A stretch of 42,052 bases of DNA from Firmicutes bacterium HGW-Firmicutes-12 (GTDB taxonomy: Bacteria; Bacillota; Peptococcia; DRI-13; PHAD01): positions 1 to 42,052 of the forward strand of contig PHAD01000007.1 of assembly GCA_002841595.1 (NCBI GenBank), given 5' to 3'. Of this stretch, positions 1-7,294 are shown piece after piece. Below the pieces are notes generated by a model. It saw nothing but the letters and a program-made list of their open reading frames with translations. It ran no database searches and was not told the DNA's origin. The number at the start of each line of letters is the position of its first letter. Positions within the stretch are counted from its first letter, which is position 1. The position numbers were made by a program, and so were the translations under genes.

Positions 1-1
1 T

Positions 2-751
2 ATGGAACAAGAGGAATTTAAGGTCGAGAATTTCAGCCGCGAGGAGTTAGCCAATTTAGCCATGGATATGTTTCACCGAACTATCGTGCACCATGTTTTT
101 TGGTTCAAGGAAGTAGAGCATCAGATGGGGTTTGATAGAGCCTTGGAGATTATGGACTCAGTTTATGAAAAAAACAAAGAAGTACAATTGAAACGTCTGA
201 GTAAATTATTTGGTTTCAAGCTGGTTGATGGAATCCCTGAGTATTTGCTACAAATGCCTAAAGAAAAACTCCTGGAAGTCATTGAAAATGTGGGGTTGAA
301 CTGGCTAGCCTTAGAGGGTATTTGGTTCCAAGAAGTTGAATTTAAGCACGGTATGTTAGATGCAAAACGTTGTGGAGATTCATGCTGGGCATGGTTTTCG
401 CCCTTTGAAGCATGGTCTGTAAGAAAGCTCTTGGAGTTACCGGAGAACCCGGGAATAGAAGGGTTGAAGAAAGCACTGCAGCTACGGCTTTATGCACGGA
501 TCGGAGTACAGACAATAATTGATGAGAGCCCTAATTGCATAGTATTACAAATGAATGATTGCCGGGTACAGTCTACCCGAAAACGAAAGGGCCTAAATGA
601 TTATTCCTGTAAGTCAGCGGGATTGGTGGAACATACAAACTTTGCTAGGTCTATTGACTCCAGGATTAAGACTGAGTGTGTGGCTTGCCCGCCGGATGAG
701 CATCCGGAGGAGTGGTACTGTGCATGGCGGTTTAGTATAGAAAACTTATAA
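2..751 (+). CDS. Cys-rich DUF6125-like protein, first visible gene of B12 mutase operon
   Basis: The product is about 249 aa, soluble, with no signal peptide or membrane segment. I recognise the C-terminal pattern NDCRVQ, then CKS, then ECVACPPDEHPEEWYCAW as that of DUF6125-type proteins, which have no assigned reaction. Cysteines at residues 124, 128, 179, 187, 203, 226, 229 and 240 are numerous for a cytosolic protein; the CX2C at 226-229 with C187, C203 and C240 could bind a metal or an Fe-S cluster, but this is inference. The gene ends 18 bases before the probable start of the mutase large subunit, so the two are almost certainly cotranscribed. The ATG at base 2 lies at the window edge and no ribosome site can be checked, so the true start may be upstream. 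Confidence is high that it is a gene and moderate for the family name. Confidence 0.75.
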   Translation: MEQEEFKVENFSREELANLAMDMFHRTIVHHVFWFKEVEHQMGFDRALEIMDSVYEKNKEVQLKRLSKLFGFKLVDGIPEYLLQMPKEKLLEVIENVGLNWLALEGIWFQEVEFKHGMLDAKRCGDSCWAWFSPFEAWSVRKLLELPENPGIEGLKKALQLRLYARIGVQTIIDESPNCIVLQMNDCRVQSTRKRKGLNDYSCKSAGLVEHTNFARSIDSRIKTECVACPPDEHPEEWYCAWRFSIENL

Positions 752-769
752 TTAAGAGGAGTGATAAAT

Positions 770-2464
770 TTGAAAAAAGATGGAATTGTAGAATTTGACC
801 GTAATTTAGGTCATATGGTCAGGACAGCTACCCAAAGTCATATTGAGGTTAAGCCTTTTTACGAACCCGATGACATTGCTCATTTAGATTATGAAAATGA
901 CCTGGCTGATCCAGGGGCATATCCCTATACCCGTGGGATTTATCCCGATATGTACAGGACTAGTTTGTGGTTGAAGTCATTTATTGTTAGTTACTCTACC
1001 CCTGAAGAAACAAATGAATCATTTAAGCAGTATATTGCCCAAGGTATGACTGATCTGCGTTTACTGGCTGATTTGCCGACTCAGTCAGGTATAGACCCGG
1101 ATCATCCGGCAGCCTGGAACAGCATGATGTGTGGCGGTGTAGCGACCTATGCATTGCCGGTATATGAGAAAATGCTCGAGGGTCTTCCCTTGGAGAATGT
1201 CCATTATGAGTTGGCCCATTGTGGTATTTCTAATTTCATTTATTTCCATGCGCTTTTGATAGCCCATATGGAGAACAATGGTTATGATGCTGCAAAACTT
1301 CGTGGTAATTCCATAAATGATCCGGTACGGGCAAAGCTAGTGTACGCTTCTCCGGATTTTCCCACCCATGTGGCACGTCGAGTTTGCTTAGATCATATTG
1401 AATACTCGGTAAAAAAGACACCAAAATGGAAAGCGATAGCTCCTAATGGTGTTGACCCTTGTCAAGGAGGTATGGATGCTGTTAAGGAACTAGGAGGGGC
1501 ATTGTCTTTAGCTACGGCGGTTATGAAAGACTTAGAGAAACGCGGCACTAGTCTGGACGAATATGGTGCTATGGTATTTGCTCTAGATGCCGAGTCTGAT
1601 TTCTTTGAGACTATTGCCAAATTCCGCGCAGCTAGAAGAATGTGGGCTAGAATTGCCAAAGAAACGTTTGGGGCAAAAACCAAAAGAGCACTACAATTAA
1701 AGATTGGGATACGTACTTCCGGTTTATCCTTACAAAGCCAAAAACCATTAAACAATGCTGCCAGGGTTACTTTGCAGATACTCAGTTGCGTACTAGGGGG
1801 AGTTAACTCGCTAGACGCCTCCAGTATTGATGAAGCTGTTGGTTTGCCAGGTTATGAAGCCAGGATATTCAACCTGGATACCCAACATATCATTACACAC
1901 GAAGCAAATATTCCTTTGGTTGCTGATCCGTTGGGCGGGTCATATTATCTTGAATGGCTCACCGATAAGATGGAAAAAGATGCTAACGAATATATGGCCG
2001 AGATAGAAGAACGCGGTGGTATTTTTGAATGTCTGGATAGCGGATGGTTGAATGGTATTATGGAGCAAAACAGACTGAAACTTCAACGGGAGAAAGCCGA
2101 AGGCAAACGACTCATTATAGGCGTGAATTCTTTCCAGGGTGAAGAGGGTCCGATAAATAAGGCGGTCAGGGGGAGTGCCTACAAGGTCCCCACTGAGCAA
2201 CTGCGTCAGGAACGTGTAGACGAAGTTATTGCATTTAAGAATAGTCGTGACTATGCAAAAGTTAAACAAACCATCAAACAGTTGTATCTTGATACTAAAG
2301 AAAATCGTAATATTAGCCGTGCAGTGGTTGAAGCGGCTAAAGTTGGCGTAACTATAGGTGAATTTGCCGGTGTTGTTCGCCTAGCTTATAATTTGAATTT
2401 CGATCCATTGAACCAGATTGATGCACCTGGGTTTATTATAGATGCTATAGAGGAGTGTAAATAA
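770..2464 (+). CDS. Methylmalonyl-CoA-mutase-family large subunit, active site divergent
   Basis: This 565-aa protein is a separate large (substrate-binding TIM barrel) subunit of an adenosylcobalamin-dependent acyl-CoA mutase, similar in size to isobutyryl-CoA or 2-hydroxyisobutyryl-CoA mutase large subunits. Family landmarks are clear: YPYTRGIYPDMY, ADLPTQSGIDPDHP, FFETIAKFRAARRMWARI, RTSGLSL and ADPLGGSYYLE. Aligned by eye to Propionibacterium mutase, key residues differ: Tyr89 is Ile72, Arg207 is Tyr192, the Tyr243-His244 pair is Val228-Asp229, and the GTIQ thioester loop reads GNSI. The reaction and substrate are therefore open. The longest frame begins with GTG at 761, but AGGAG at 757-761 touches that codon; TTG at 770 has proper spacing and is chosen. 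The B12-binding subunit starts one base after the stop codon. Confidence is high for the family, low for any named mutase activity. Confidence 0.88.
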   Translation: MKKDGIVEFDRNLGHMVRTATQSHIEVKPFYEPDDIAHLDYENDLADPGAYPYTRGIYPDMYRTSLWLKSFIVSYSTPEETNESFKQYIAQGMTDLRLLADLPTQSGIDPDHPAAWNSMMCGGVATYALPVYEKMLEGLPLENVHYELAHCGISNFIYFHALLIAHMENNGYDAAKLRGNSINDPVRAKLVYASPDFPTHVARRVCLDHIEYSVKKTPKWKAIAPNGVDPCQGGMDAVKELGGALSLATAVMKDLEKRGTSLDEYGAMVFALDAESDFFETIAKFRAARRMWARIAKETFGAKTKRALQLKIGIRTSGLSLQSQKPLNNAARVTLQILSCVLGGVNSLDASSIDEAVGLPGYEARIFNLDTQHIITHEANIPLVADPLGGSYYLEWLTDKMEKDANEYMAEIEERGGIFECLDSGWLNGIMEQNRLKLQREKAEGKRLIIGVNSFQGEEGPINKAVRGSAYKVPTEQLRQERVDEVIAFKNSRDYAKVKQTIKQLYLDTKENRNISRAVVEAAKVGVTIGEFAGVVRLAYNLNFDPLNQIDAPGFIIDAIEECK

Positions 2465-2465
2465 T

Positions 2466-2870
2466 ATGAATAATGATAAGAAAATAAGAATTTTATTGGC
2501 CAAATCAGGATGTGATATCCATGAGAGGGGAGCTTTAACTCTCCTTAGTGTTTTTCGTGATGCGGGAATGGAAGTAATATATACAGGTCGGTATCAGTCG
2601 CCAGAAGGGATTGCTAATGCAGCAGTTACTGAAGACGTAGATATCATTGCACTCTCTGACATGACAGGAAGTTTGTTCATCATAGCCAAACAGGTAATTG
2701 CGGCACTTAAAGAGGTAGATGCTGCAGACATTAAGATTATGGCCGGGGGGTTACTGACGGATGAAGATGTCAAGAACCTTGAGGGTATAGGAGTTAAAGG
2801 TAATTTTGGACCGGGGACCTCTACGGATATAATTGTTGAACACGTTAAGCAGATCATGGGCGGTGAATAG
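2466..2870 (+). CDS. Cobalamin-binding small subunit of acyl-CoA mutase
   Basis: The 134-aa protein is a stand-alone B12-binding domain with Rossmann-like fold. The signature D-x-H-x-x-G is present at residues 17-22 (DIHERG); His19 should replace dimethylbenzimidazole as the lower ligand of cobalt. The ALSDMTGS and AGGLLTDED segments match the later SxL and GG parts of the nucleotide-tail pocket, although the usual Ser-Ser/Ala-Leu wording is changed. Its length matches the small subunits of split mutases. It follows the large subunit with no gap and precedes the MeaB GTPase by six bases, so the three form a functional unit. Unlike the large subunit, it keeps its key catalytic-support residue, so cofactor binding is expected to be intact. 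Confidence 0.92.
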   Translation: MNNDKKIRILLAKSGCDIHERGALTLLSVFRDAGMEVIYTGRYQSPEGIANAAVTEDVDIIALSDMTGSLFIIAKQVIAALKEVDAADIKIMAGGLLTDEDVKNLEGIGVKGNFGPGTSTDIIVEHVKQIMGGE

Positions 2871-2876
2871 GGCGGA

Positions 2877-3818
2877 ATGAACAAGACAATCGACACAGGA
2901 GTAGTAATTGAGATGATCGAAAGGGGTAACCGGCGTGGTTTGGCCAGAGCGATTACCTTAGTCGAGAACGGTGGAGAGGAAAAAGAGGTATTATTGGATT
3001 ATGCCTATAAGAAAGTACCCACACCAACCTTGGTGGTTGGAATAACTGGCGCAGGCGGAGCCGGTAAGAGTACTTTGATTGATAAACTGATAGCAGAATA
3101 CCGCGCAAACGGTAATACTGTAGGCGTTATTGCAGTAGACCCTTCATCGCCTTTCACTGGTGGAGCCTTTTTGGGGGATCGGGTTCGAATGAGTAACCAT
3201 AATACTGATATTGGTGTTTTTATCCGGAGTTTTGGCAGTCGAAATTGTCTGGGGGGTATTTCCGAGGCTGCAAAAAGTGCACTTTATTTGTATAAGGCCT
3301 TTGGTTTTGATGTGATTATCGTCGAAAGTATTGGTGTAGGACAAGATGAAACGGAAATTTCGCGATTTGTAGATGTAAACACGCTAGTTCTCGTCCCTGG
3401 GTTGGGTGATGCGATGCAGATGACTAAGGCGGGTGTGCGGGAAACTGCCGAAATGTTTATCATTAATAAGTCAGATAAACCAGAAGCAGAGATATTAAAG
3501 GAACATCTTGAGAGCTCCTTTGGTATACTACCAATCGAATCAAGACCACCTATTGTAAGTACTATAGCTAGCGATGGTATTGGTGTTAAAGAAGCAATTG
3601 CAGAGATAGAAAGGGTTGCAGAAAAACAAAAATACTTCGCGGATACAAAACGACGCGCAAGAATCTGGGCAGAATTAAATTCTTCTATTTGGTATTTACT
3701 CCATCTGAAATTTCAAGATTCAATTAAAGATATGGAGGAACAAGTATATCTGGGTCATTTGACACCTTTTGAAGCTTCAAAGAAATTGGTAGAATACATA
3801 AATTACAAGAAAGATTAA
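2877..3818 (+). CDS. meaB: MeaB/ArgK-type GTPase, mutase cofactor chaperone
   Basis: This 313-aa G3E-family P-loop GTPase protects and reloads adenosylcobalamin mutases. Walker A GAGGAGKST lies near residues 58-66, followed by DPSSPFTGG, LGDRVRM, ESIGVGQDE (G3 region) and NKSD (G4, guanine recognition). The family sequence LVPGxGDELQ reads LVPGLGDAMQ here; this area corresponds to the switch that contacts the mutase, so the change may track the altered mutase partner (inference). The ATG at 2877 is preceded by a weak GGGCGG site and lies six bases after the small subunit, consistent with translational coupling. The gene is the last of the operon; a terminator follows at 3842. Confidence 0.93.
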   Translation: MNKTIDTGVVIEMIERGNRRGLARAITLVENGGEEKEVLLDYAYKKVPTPTLVVGITGAGGAGKSTLIDKLIAEYRANGNTVGVIAVDPSSPFTGGAFLGDRVRMSNHNTDIGVFIRSFGSRNCLGGISEAAKSALYLYKAFGFDVIIVESIGVGQDETEISRFVDVNTLVLVPGLGDAMQMTKAGVRETAEMFIINKSDKPEAEILKEHLESSFGILPIESRPPIVSTIASDGIGVKEAIAEIERVAEKQKYFADTKRRARIWAELNSSIWYLLHLKFQDSIKDMEEQVYLGHLTPFEASKKLVEYINYKKD

Positions 3819-3841
3819 GAAAAGAACTAATTAATATTATT

Positions 3842-3876
3842 AATGTTCTGTCGCGTAAGTGGCAGAACATTTTTTA
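3842..3876 (+). terminator. Intrinsic terminator after meaB
   Basis: An 11-bp stem (AATGTTCTGTC with GGCAGAACATT, one G-U pair) with an 8-base loop is followed directly by a run of T. It closes the mutase operon. Confidence 0.9.
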
Positions 3877-4023
3877 TAAACTATACTCTAAATCTTTGCT
3901 TTTAAAGTATTAAGGAAAATGTAATATATTCCGTAAAGTGAAATATGGTTAATATGGAAATACTACAAGCTGGTGGTGTATACTATGTATGTAATGAGGA
4001 GACAGCACAGAGGGGGTAAATCA

Positions 4024-4572
4024 GTGGAAAAACGCCAGGAAAGAGATAAGCGCTATCAGGAAGCATTTGAGGATATAACGCAAACACTATGGCGCTGTAA
4101 TGAAAAATATAATTTAACAGAGGAAGAGAATCATCCACAGACTTTGCGCTTTAAGCTGCTTATGGAAAGATGCACTACAGAGAGAAGACTCCTGGAAGAA
4201 ATAAGCTTACCCTGTCGTTTCATTCTCGAACATTTTTCAACATTTATGGGTAAACCTGATCAGACATTAGGTTTTTCTTTTGGCACTCTGGAAGTGGGAC
4301 GCGGGATTCTAAATGATTTTTGTATAGATGAATGGGGTAACGTTTTCCTTATTATAGGTAGCATTCGTTTAGGTTGGCGCGATGCAGATTATCAATATCT
4401 TTTTTACCCAGACAAGGTAATTCTACGTTCTTTTGATCGTATTAAACCGGAGATCCATCTGTTTTTCAATTTTGCTTTTAAATATTCCAAGCTAATACCG
4501 GGCTTTAGCGAAGTAGCAACTGATGAGCAGACACTTTATTGGCACCCTGATTTGTTTAATGATGTAGAATAA
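4024..4572 (+). CDS. Unrecognised soluble protein
   Basis: I do not recognise this 182-aa protein. The frame can be extended upstream to GTG at 3973, but an AGGGGG ribosome site at 4011-4016 fits GTG at 4024 best, giving an N terminus rich in charged residues (EKRQERDKRYQEAF). Residues about 1-60 look helical and possibly coiled; the later part (for example FGTLEVGRGILNDFCIDEWGNVFLIIGSIRLGW) alternates hydrophobic and polar residues as in a beta domain. There is no signal peptide or membrane helix. It stands alone between two intrinsic terminators (3842 and 4585), so it is probably a single-gene transcript. Codon use looks like that of its neighbours. It is likely a real gene of unknown function. 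Confidence 0.7.
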   Translation: MEKRQERDKRYQEAFEDITQTLWRCNEKYNLTEEENHPQTLRFKLLMERCTTERRLLEEISLPCRFILEHFSTFMGKPDQTLGFSFGTLEVGRGILNDFCIDEWGNVFLIIGSIRLGWRDADYQYLFYPDKVILRSFDRIKPEIHLFFNFAFKYSKLIPGFSEVATDEQTLYWHPDLFNDVE

Positions 4573-4584
4573 ATTTATTAAAAG

Positions 4585-4610
4585 TCACCAATTATGGTGA
4601 TTTTTTTTTT
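4585..4610 (+). terminator. Intrinsic terminator
   Basis: The stem TCACCA/TGGTGA with loop ATTA is followed by ten T residues (4601-4610). It ends the transcript of the unknown gene at 4024-4572. Confidence 0.88.
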
Positions 4611-4668
4611 GTTAAGGAACCTTTTACATCTAATTTAATAATCTAATTAGGGTAAGGGGGTAGAGTGT

Positions 4669-5655
4669 ATGCTCAAAATACTGGATTGTATTGATGCCGG
4701 CTCAGAATACTGTCCTTGTCACTTGGCTGAAACCGGGGAATGTATTATGTGTTCTCAGCTGCAGGGCAAGACTTTTTGTGATTGTAGAAGCTGGAAGGGA
4801 GTATGTATATATCAGGAGTTTACTAATAACAGATATCAGAAAAGAGAACAAAGACAAAGTAAGCTATGCCACATTTTGCATCGCGAGGAAGTTAGCGAGG
4901 AGCTATTCATATTAAGAATTAAGACGCATAAGGATATGGCTAGAGAGCTAAATGTACCCGGAGCATATGTGTTTTTACGTAGTAGTGAGAATGCGGACTA
5001 TTATGATACCCCGATGTCCGTAATGAAGGTCGATGAACATGAAGGTACAATTACAACAGCCCTACAGATCCGTGGTATCAAGACTAAAGCTCTTAAAAAT
5101 CTTAATGAGCAGATAGAAGTTAGAGGTCCTTACTGGAATGGAATTATGGGTCTTAAATATATTAAAGGGTTAAGAGGCAGTAAAGTACTTCTTGTTGCGC
5201 GAGGTGTGGGCCAGGCTTCGGCGTTGCCAGTAGCAAAAAAACTGGTTATATCAGGGAACAAGGTAACAGTAATTTTAGATAAGGGTAGTAGTGGGATTTT
5301 CACTGAAACGTACTTTAATGAATTAGGGTGCAATATCGTACACAAACCACTCTTAGAAGGAAAAGGTTTCAAGATACCTCAGGAAACCCTCGAATATATG
5401 AAAATGAGGATACAAGAGGATGAAATAAAACTAGTTTTTAGTGGAGGTTCTGAAAGGCTTCATGAAGGTATTGCTGAATTCTTGCTCTCATTGCAGGAAA
5501 AGCCTTACTTTACGTGCTCTAATGACGCTAAATTTTGCTGTGGTGAAGGTATATGTGGTAGCTGCCACATTCGTTTGAAAGACGGCAGTAGGATAAAAAC
5601 ATGTAAGACACAGCTTAACCCTTTTTTGCTATATGAAGGGAGGATAAATTTATGA
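4669..5655 (+). CDS. PyrK-like FAD/NAD and [2Fe-2S] reductase with N-terminal Cys-rich domain
   Basis: The 328-aa product resembles the electron-transfer subunit of dihydroorotate dehydrogenase and related sulfide dehydrogenase-like reductases. It has three parts. Residues 1-51 carry eight cysteines (7, 15, 17, 25, 28, 37, 39, 46) in an unusual array, CPC-x7-C-x2-C-x8-CDC-x6-C. Residues about 60-270 are a ferredoxin-reductase-like FAD and NAD(P) module, with ARGVGQASALPVA as nucleotide-binding loop and VFSGGSERLHEG later. The C terminus has C291-x4-C296-x2-C299-x12-C312, the PyrK-type [2Fe-2S] motif. Start ATG 4669 has AAGGGGG upstream. The stop overlaps the start of the next flavoprotein by four bases (ATGA), implying a coupled two-protein complex. 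Pyrimidine genes are absent nearby, so an orotate role is unlikely; donor and acceptor are unknown. Confidence 0.85.
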   Translation: MLKILDCIDAGSEYCPCHLAETGECIMCSQLQGKTFCDCRSWKGVCIYQEFTNNRYQKREQRQSKLCHILHREEVSEELFILRIKTHKDMARELNVPGAYVFLRSSENADYYDTPMSVMKVDEHEGTITTALQIRGIKTKALKNLNEQIEVRGPYWNGIMGLKYIKGLRGSKVLLVARGVGQASALPVAKKLVISGNKVTVILDKGSSGIFTETYFNELGCNIVHKPLLEGKGFKIPQETLEYMKMRIQEDEIKLVFSGGSERLHEGIAEFLLSLQEKPYFTCSNDAKFCCGEGICGSCHIRLKDGSRIKTCKTQLNPFLLYEGRINL

Positions 5656-6932
5656 GTAAAGTAGTTATTATTGGTGGAGGTTGGGCAGGTTGTGCAGCGG
5701 CTATAACAGCTAAAAAAGCAGGAGCCGATGTAACCGTATTAGAAAAAACAGACTTACTTTTGGGATTGGGTAATGTCGGTGGAATTATGAGAAATAATGG
5801 AAGATACACTGCAGCTGAGGAGATAAGAGCATTAGGAGCACCTGAGTTAATTGATATAACAGACCGTTTAGCACGACATACGAATATTGATTTTCCTGGA
5901 CATAAACATGCTAGTCTTTATGATGTGAATCTAGTTGAGCCTATGGTTCGTCGAGTTCTATCTGCAATGGGTATAGAATTGCTTTTGGAGACCCGAGTAA
6001 TTGATGTAAAAATTAAAAGTAATACAATCGAAAGTGTTTTAACTGCAAGTGAAGAGTGGATACATGGCGATGTTTTTATTGAAACAACTGGTTCAACCGG
6101 TCCTATGGGCAATTGTTTAAAATATGGCAATGGATGCTCCATGTGTATCCTACGATGTCCAACATACGGCCCGCGCGTAAGTATAAGCCAACGTGCCGGG
6201 GTTGAAGATATCTTGGGGCAGCGAACGGATGGAGAATATGGGGCGATGAGTGGATCCTGCAAATTGAGTAAAGGGTCATTGAGTCCTGAACTGGTGATGC
6301 AATTGGAAAAAGAAGGTATGATGGTTTTACCGGTACCTACTGAAGATGTAAACATGGATAAACTCAATATAAAGGTATGTCAGCAATATGCCCTAAAAGA
6401 ATTTGCAGAAAATCTGGTCTTGCTGGATACGGGGTATGTTAAATTAATGACCTCCTATTATCCACTAGATAAACTGAGAAAAATTAAAGGTTTGGAGAAT
6501 GCCAGGTATGATGATCCTTATTCGGGCGGGCGTGGAAATTCAGTACGTTATCTTTCGATGGCACCTCGTAATAACAGTATGAAAGTTGACGGAGTATCAA
6601 ACTTACTATGTGCAGGTGAAAAGTCAGGGCTGTTTGTCGGTCATACCGAGGCGATTGCTACAGGTAGTCTAGCTGGGCATAACAGTGTTCGCTTGTCCTT
6701 GGGGATGCCTTTATTGAAGCTTCCACGAGTTTTGGCTTTGGGTCACTTGATAAGCTATGCCAATGAGATGCTCAAAGAACCAGAAGGTCGCAAAAATCGC
6801 TATACTTTTGCTGGTGGAAAATATTTTGAACAAATGAAAGAAACAGGCTTATATACACTGGATATAGAGTCAATTGAACGTAGAATTAGAGAAATAGGTC
6901 TAAAAGATATTTATACGTATAAGCTGGTTTGA
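5652..6932 (+). CDS. FAD-dependent oxidoreductase with internal Cys cluster (TrmFO/GidA-like)
   Basis: This 426-aa flavoprotein begins with the dinucleotide-binding fingerprint VVIIGGGWAGCAAA (residues 4-17) and ends with a GidA/TrmFO-like FAD segment, LLCAGEKSGLFVGHTEAIATG. Between them residues 155-169 read C-x6-C-x2-C-x3-C-P, which resembles a [4Fe-4S] ligand set and is not part of ordinary TrmFO. It is translationally coupled to the PyrK-like reductase upstream (four-base overlap), so the likely electron path is NAD(P)H to FAD and [2Fe-2S] in the first protein, then to FAD and a possible cluster here. The substrate is unknown. It is shorter than GidA (about 620 aa) and close to TrmFO (about 435 aa), but the coupling and Cys motif argue against a simple tRNA methyltransferase. 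Confidence 0.82.
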   Translation: MSKVVIIGGGWAGCAAAITAKKAGADVTVLEKTDLLLGLGNVGGIMRNNGRYTAAEEIRALGAPELIDITDRLARHTNIDFPGHKHASLYDVNLVEPMVRRVLSAMGIELLLETRVIDVKIKSNTIESVLTASEEWIHGDVFIETTGSTGPMGNCLKYGNGCSMCILRCPTYGPRVSISQRAGVEDILGQRTDGEYGAMSGSCKLSKGSLSPELVMQLEKEGMMVLPVPTEDVNMDKLNIKVCQQYALKEFAENLVLLDTGYVKLMTSYYPLDKLRKIKGLENARYDDPYSGGRGNSVRYLSMAPRNNSMKVDGVSNLLCAGEKSGLFVGHTEAIATGSLAGHNSVRLSLGMPLLKLPRVLALGHLISYANEMLKEPEGRKNRYTFAGGKYFEQMKETGLYTLDIESIERRIREIGLKDIYTYKLV

Positions 6933-6956
6933 TGTATGTTAGTTATTACAAAAGGC

Positions 6957-6989
6957 AAGCTAAATGGATATTTAGTGAATAGCTTTTTT
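6957..6989 (+). terminator. Probable terminator after flavoprotein pair
   Basis: AAGCTA at 6957-6962 pairs with TAGCTT at 6980-6985 and is followed by T-rich sequence; the loop can form a nested CTAAAT/ATTTAG pairing. The placement after the stop codon at 6932 fits a terminator. Confidence 0.6.
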
Positions 6990-7041
6990 ATTAGACACTT
7001 ATGATATAAGCAAAGAAAATAATAAAAAAGGGAAGATGTAT

Positions 7042-7218
7042 ATGTCGCAAAAGAAAAAGGGGAAAACACCTACTCCTCGAGATCTTCTCAAAAACGAGAT
7101 AGCTCAAGAACTAGGTTTATGGGAAAAAATTAGCAAGTACGGATGGGGTGAACTAACTGCTGAGGAATCCGGGCGTATTGGGGGAATTATGACGAGTAGA
7201 ATGAAAAACAAAGATTAG
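7042..7218 (+). CDS. Small acid-soluble spore protein, alpha/beta type
   Basis: The 58-aa protein matches minor alpha/beta-type SASPs, which coat and protect DNA in dormant spores. Seen: a Lys-rich N terminus, then KNEIAQELGLWEKI (contains the Glu-Ile-Ala site cut by the germination protease in this family), GWGELTAEESGRIGG and MTSRMK. The conserved Gly-rich C-terminal half is present. Two ATG codons, 7036 and 7042, are in frame; AGGGAAG ends directly before 7036, so 7042 has better spacing. Expression is expected late in the forespore, but I could not identify a convincing sigma-G promoter. This gene is the best direct sign that the organism forms spores. Confidence 0.85.
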   Translation: MSQKKKGKTPTPRDLLKNEIAQELGLWEKISKYGWGELTAEESGRIGGIMTSRMKNKD

Positions 7219-7223
7219 ATATA

Positions 7224-7253
7224 TTACACCATTTTAAATAATTCTGATAGAAT
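7224..7253 (+). promoter_or_regulatory. Possible dnaE promoter with extended -10
   Basis: TTACAC (7224-7229), an 18-base spacer and TAGAAT (7248-7253) preceded by TGA give an extended -10 type site, 42 bases before the likely dnaE start. Read by eye only. Confidence 0.4.
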
Positions 7254-7294
7254 GTTAATTGAATGCATTTAAGTATTACGGGGGGTTTTTGAAA

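Noticed and set aside
770-2464. Naming the mutase methylmalonyl-CoA, isobutyryl-CoA or 2-hydroxyisobutyryl-CoA mutase
   Set aside because: The residues that define each of these specificities are not present in the right combination.
4669-5655. Calling this gene pyrK
   Set aside because: No pyrD or other pyrimidine genes are adjacent, and the eight-Cys N-terminal domain is absent from PyrK.
5652-6932. Calling this flavoprotein TrmFO
   Set aside because: The C-terminal FAD segment is similar, but the Cys cluster at 155-169 and the coupling to a PyrK-like reductase do not fit the tRNA methyltransferase.
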